A stretch of DNA of 7,349 nt, from NCBI GenBank assembly GCA_007121975.1, contig SKJO01000099.1, positions 1 to 7,349 on the forward strand, given 5' to 3'. This DNA comes from Nitriliruptoraceae bacterium. GTDB taxonomy: Bacteria > Actinomycetota > Nitriliruptoria > Nitriliruptorales > Nitriliruptoraceae. Below are positions 6,206 through 7,349 of the stretch, piece after piece. The notes beneath the pieces were generated by a model. That model was not told where the DNA came from. It ran no database searches and was given only the letters and a program-made list of their open reading frames with translations. Made by a program: the position numbers and the translations under genes. The stretch's first letter is position 1. Every line of letters starts with the position of its first letter.

Positions 6206-7349
6206 TCACAGGCGGATGCGGCGGGCCCCTCCGACGTGCCGGTAGCGCTCGGGCAGGCAGGTCAACACGACCACCTGGCTGTGCTCGCCGGCCTCGCGCA
6301 GCACCGCACCGAGCCGCTCGAGCCGGTCCGGGTCGGTGTTGCCCAGCGCGTCATCGAACAGCAGCAGGCCGCCCTGTGCCCCCAGAAGCCGCGCGCAGGC
6401 CAGCCGGCCGAGCAGGGCGAGCTGCTCGCGTGCCCCGACCGACAGCTGCTCGAGGTCGAGCCAGACACCGTCGAGGTGCCGGCGTGCGACCCGCAGGTCG
6501 TCGTCGAGCTCGACGTCGAAGCCCGAGCCGTGCAGCATGCGCCCGTAGCTGCGCAGCTGGGTGCGCAGCGGTGCCGCGTAGCGCTCCCGGGCCAGATCGC
6601 GGTGCCGGGACAGCGTGTCGACCAGCTGCCGGGCCGCATCGGCCCGGCGCAGCAGGCCGGCGAGTCGGTTGCGGGCATGCTCGAGGTCGGTGTCGAGCTC
6701 CTCGCGCTGCTCCCACAGCCCGTCACCGCCGAGGGCGGCGATGCGCACGCGCACCTCCCGCAGCAGCTGCTCGGCCTCGGTGCGCCGCTGCTCGGCGTCC
6801 TCGGCGACCTGCCGGGCGTTGGCGAGCAGGGCGCGCACCGTGTCCGGGTCGGCCTCGGCGAGCTCGCTGTGGGCGCGGCTGACCGCGTCGGCGCTGCGCT
6901 GACGGACCACCTCGAGGTCCCGCAGCCCGGCGGTGAGCTCCTCGTCGCCGAGCGCCCCGAGCTCCTCGTGGAGCTCCTCGCGTTGTGCGGCGGCACGCTC
7001 TGTGGCCGCCTGCTCGCGGGTGCGGTGGCCGACCACGGCCTCGCGGTGGCGCTCCACCTCCGCCCGGGCGGTCTCGACCTCCTGCTCGGGGTCGGTGACC
7101 TGCTGCTCGGCCGATCGCTCGTCGGCCGAGGCGGCGCCCAGCGCCGCCTGCGCGGCCTCGATGTCCTCGGGTATCGGCAGCGACGCATCCCGCCGGTCCT
7201 CCTGCTCGGCCAGCCGACGCGCGAGCCGGTCGAGCTCCCCGTCGAGCTGCTCGGCGCTGCTGCCCTCCAACGCCGCCTCACGGTCGCGCTCGGCGTCCTG
7301 TGCGGCGCGCTCGTCGTCCCGCCGGCGGCGGTGGGCGGCCTCGGCGGCG
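6206..7349 (-). CDS. SMC/YhaN-like coiled-coil ATPase (partial, C-terminal part)
   Basis: The frame has no stop between 6208 and the right edge, so about 381 residues are visible and the N-terminus (with any Walker A motif) lies outside. A TTG at 7268-7270 is internal, since the coiled-coil sequence continues upstream of it. From the edge to about 6600 the protein is Glu/Arg/Ala-rich with long helical heptad character and no CxxC zinc hook. The C-terminal ATPase lobe follows: signature LSVGAREQ (6422-6445), Walker B LLLFDD (6350-6367), D-loop ALGNTD (6332-6349), and a switch region VVVLTCLPERYRHVG near the end. This order is that of SMC, Rad50/SbcC, RecN and YhaN-type ATPases, which act on DNA or as large ATP-driven clamps. 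The second Walker B acid is Asp, not the usual Glu, as in some YhaN-like proteins. It sits upstream of the HD gene in a likely operon. Exact subfamily and role are unknown. Confidence 0.82.
   Translation of the reverse strand, partial: AAEAAHRRRRDDERAAQDAERDREAALEGSSAEQLDGELDRLARRLAEQEDRRDASLPIPEDIEAAQAALGAASADERSAEQQVTDPEQEVETARAEVERHREAVVGHRTREQAATERAAAQREELHEELGALGDEELTAGLRDLEVVRQRSADAVSRAHSELAEADPDTVRALLANARQVAEDAEQRRTEAEQLLREVRVRIAALGGDGLWEQREELDTDLEHARNRLAGLLRRADAARQLVDTLSRHRDLARERYAAPLRTQLRSYGRMLHGSGFDVELDDDLRVARRHLDGVWLDLEQLSVGAREQLALLGRLACARLLGAQGGLLLFDDALGNTDPDRLERLGAVLREAGEHSQVVVLTCLPERYRHVGGARRIRL

Noticed and set aside
5602..6882. A 426-codon open frame on the plus strand
   Set aside because: It is antisense to the HD hydrolase and the SMC-like ATPase, crosses their junction, and gives an Arg/Ala/Pro-rich low-complexity product.
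7268..7270. TTG as a start codon for the SMC-like ATPase
   Set aside because: The frame stays open to the window edge and the residues upstream continue the same charged coiled coil, so this Leu is internal.
1..7349. tRNA, rRNA, CRISPR repeats, insertion sequences, toxin-antitoxin genes or attachment sites
   Set aside because: None was found on reading both strands; there are no regularly spaced repeats, transposase motifs or terminal inverted repeats.

Overview
The window is uniformly GC-rich, with strong G/C preference at third codon positions, closely packed genes and several GGAGG-type ribosome binding sites. This fits the chromosome of a high-GC actinobacterium or a close relative. The wax ester synthase/diacylglycerol acyltransferase (WS/DGAT) supports that, because this family is common in neutral-lipid-storing actinobacteria. 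A genus cannot be assigned from the sequence. No tRNA, rRNA, insertion sequence, CRISPR array or phage gene was seen, so this looks like ordinary chromosome.

Left part (1-1506): a gene entering from the left edge on the minus strand encodes a proline-rich protein with carboxypeptidase-regulatory-like beta-sandwich repeats. A 124-base divergent spacer separates it from a plus-strand DUF1028 (Ntn-hydrolase-like) gene.

Middle part (1532-3653): a small dual-specificity-type protein phosphatase on the minus strand ends 25 bases from the DUF1028 gene. It is transcribed divergently from a complete WS/DGAT acyltransferase on the plus strand. Their 172-base shared spacer carries -10-like hexamers facing both ways, and a good Shine-Dalgarno sequence fixes the phosphatase start at 2089.

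Right part (3765-7349): a plus-strand membrane-bound diguanylate cyclase (about six transmembrane helices, two PAS domains, GGDEF domain with an intact RxxD inhibitory site and AGDEF in place of GGDEF). It runs tail-to-tail into a minus-strand RelA/SpoT-type HD hydrolase, and the two coding regions overlap by 59 bases. The HD gene lies 16 bases downstream of an SMC/YhaN-like coiled-coil ATPase that leaves the window at the right edge. Those two are probably one transcript.

Taken together, the window holds lipid synthesis and several regulatory enzymes: protein dephosphorylation, c-di-GMP synthesis and possibly (p)ppGpp hydrolysis. Nothing proves that they act in one pathway. The least explained arrangement is the coiled-coil ATPase plus HD hydrolase pair, convergently overlapped by the diguanylate cyclase. 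I see no convincing evidence for a wholly new system.
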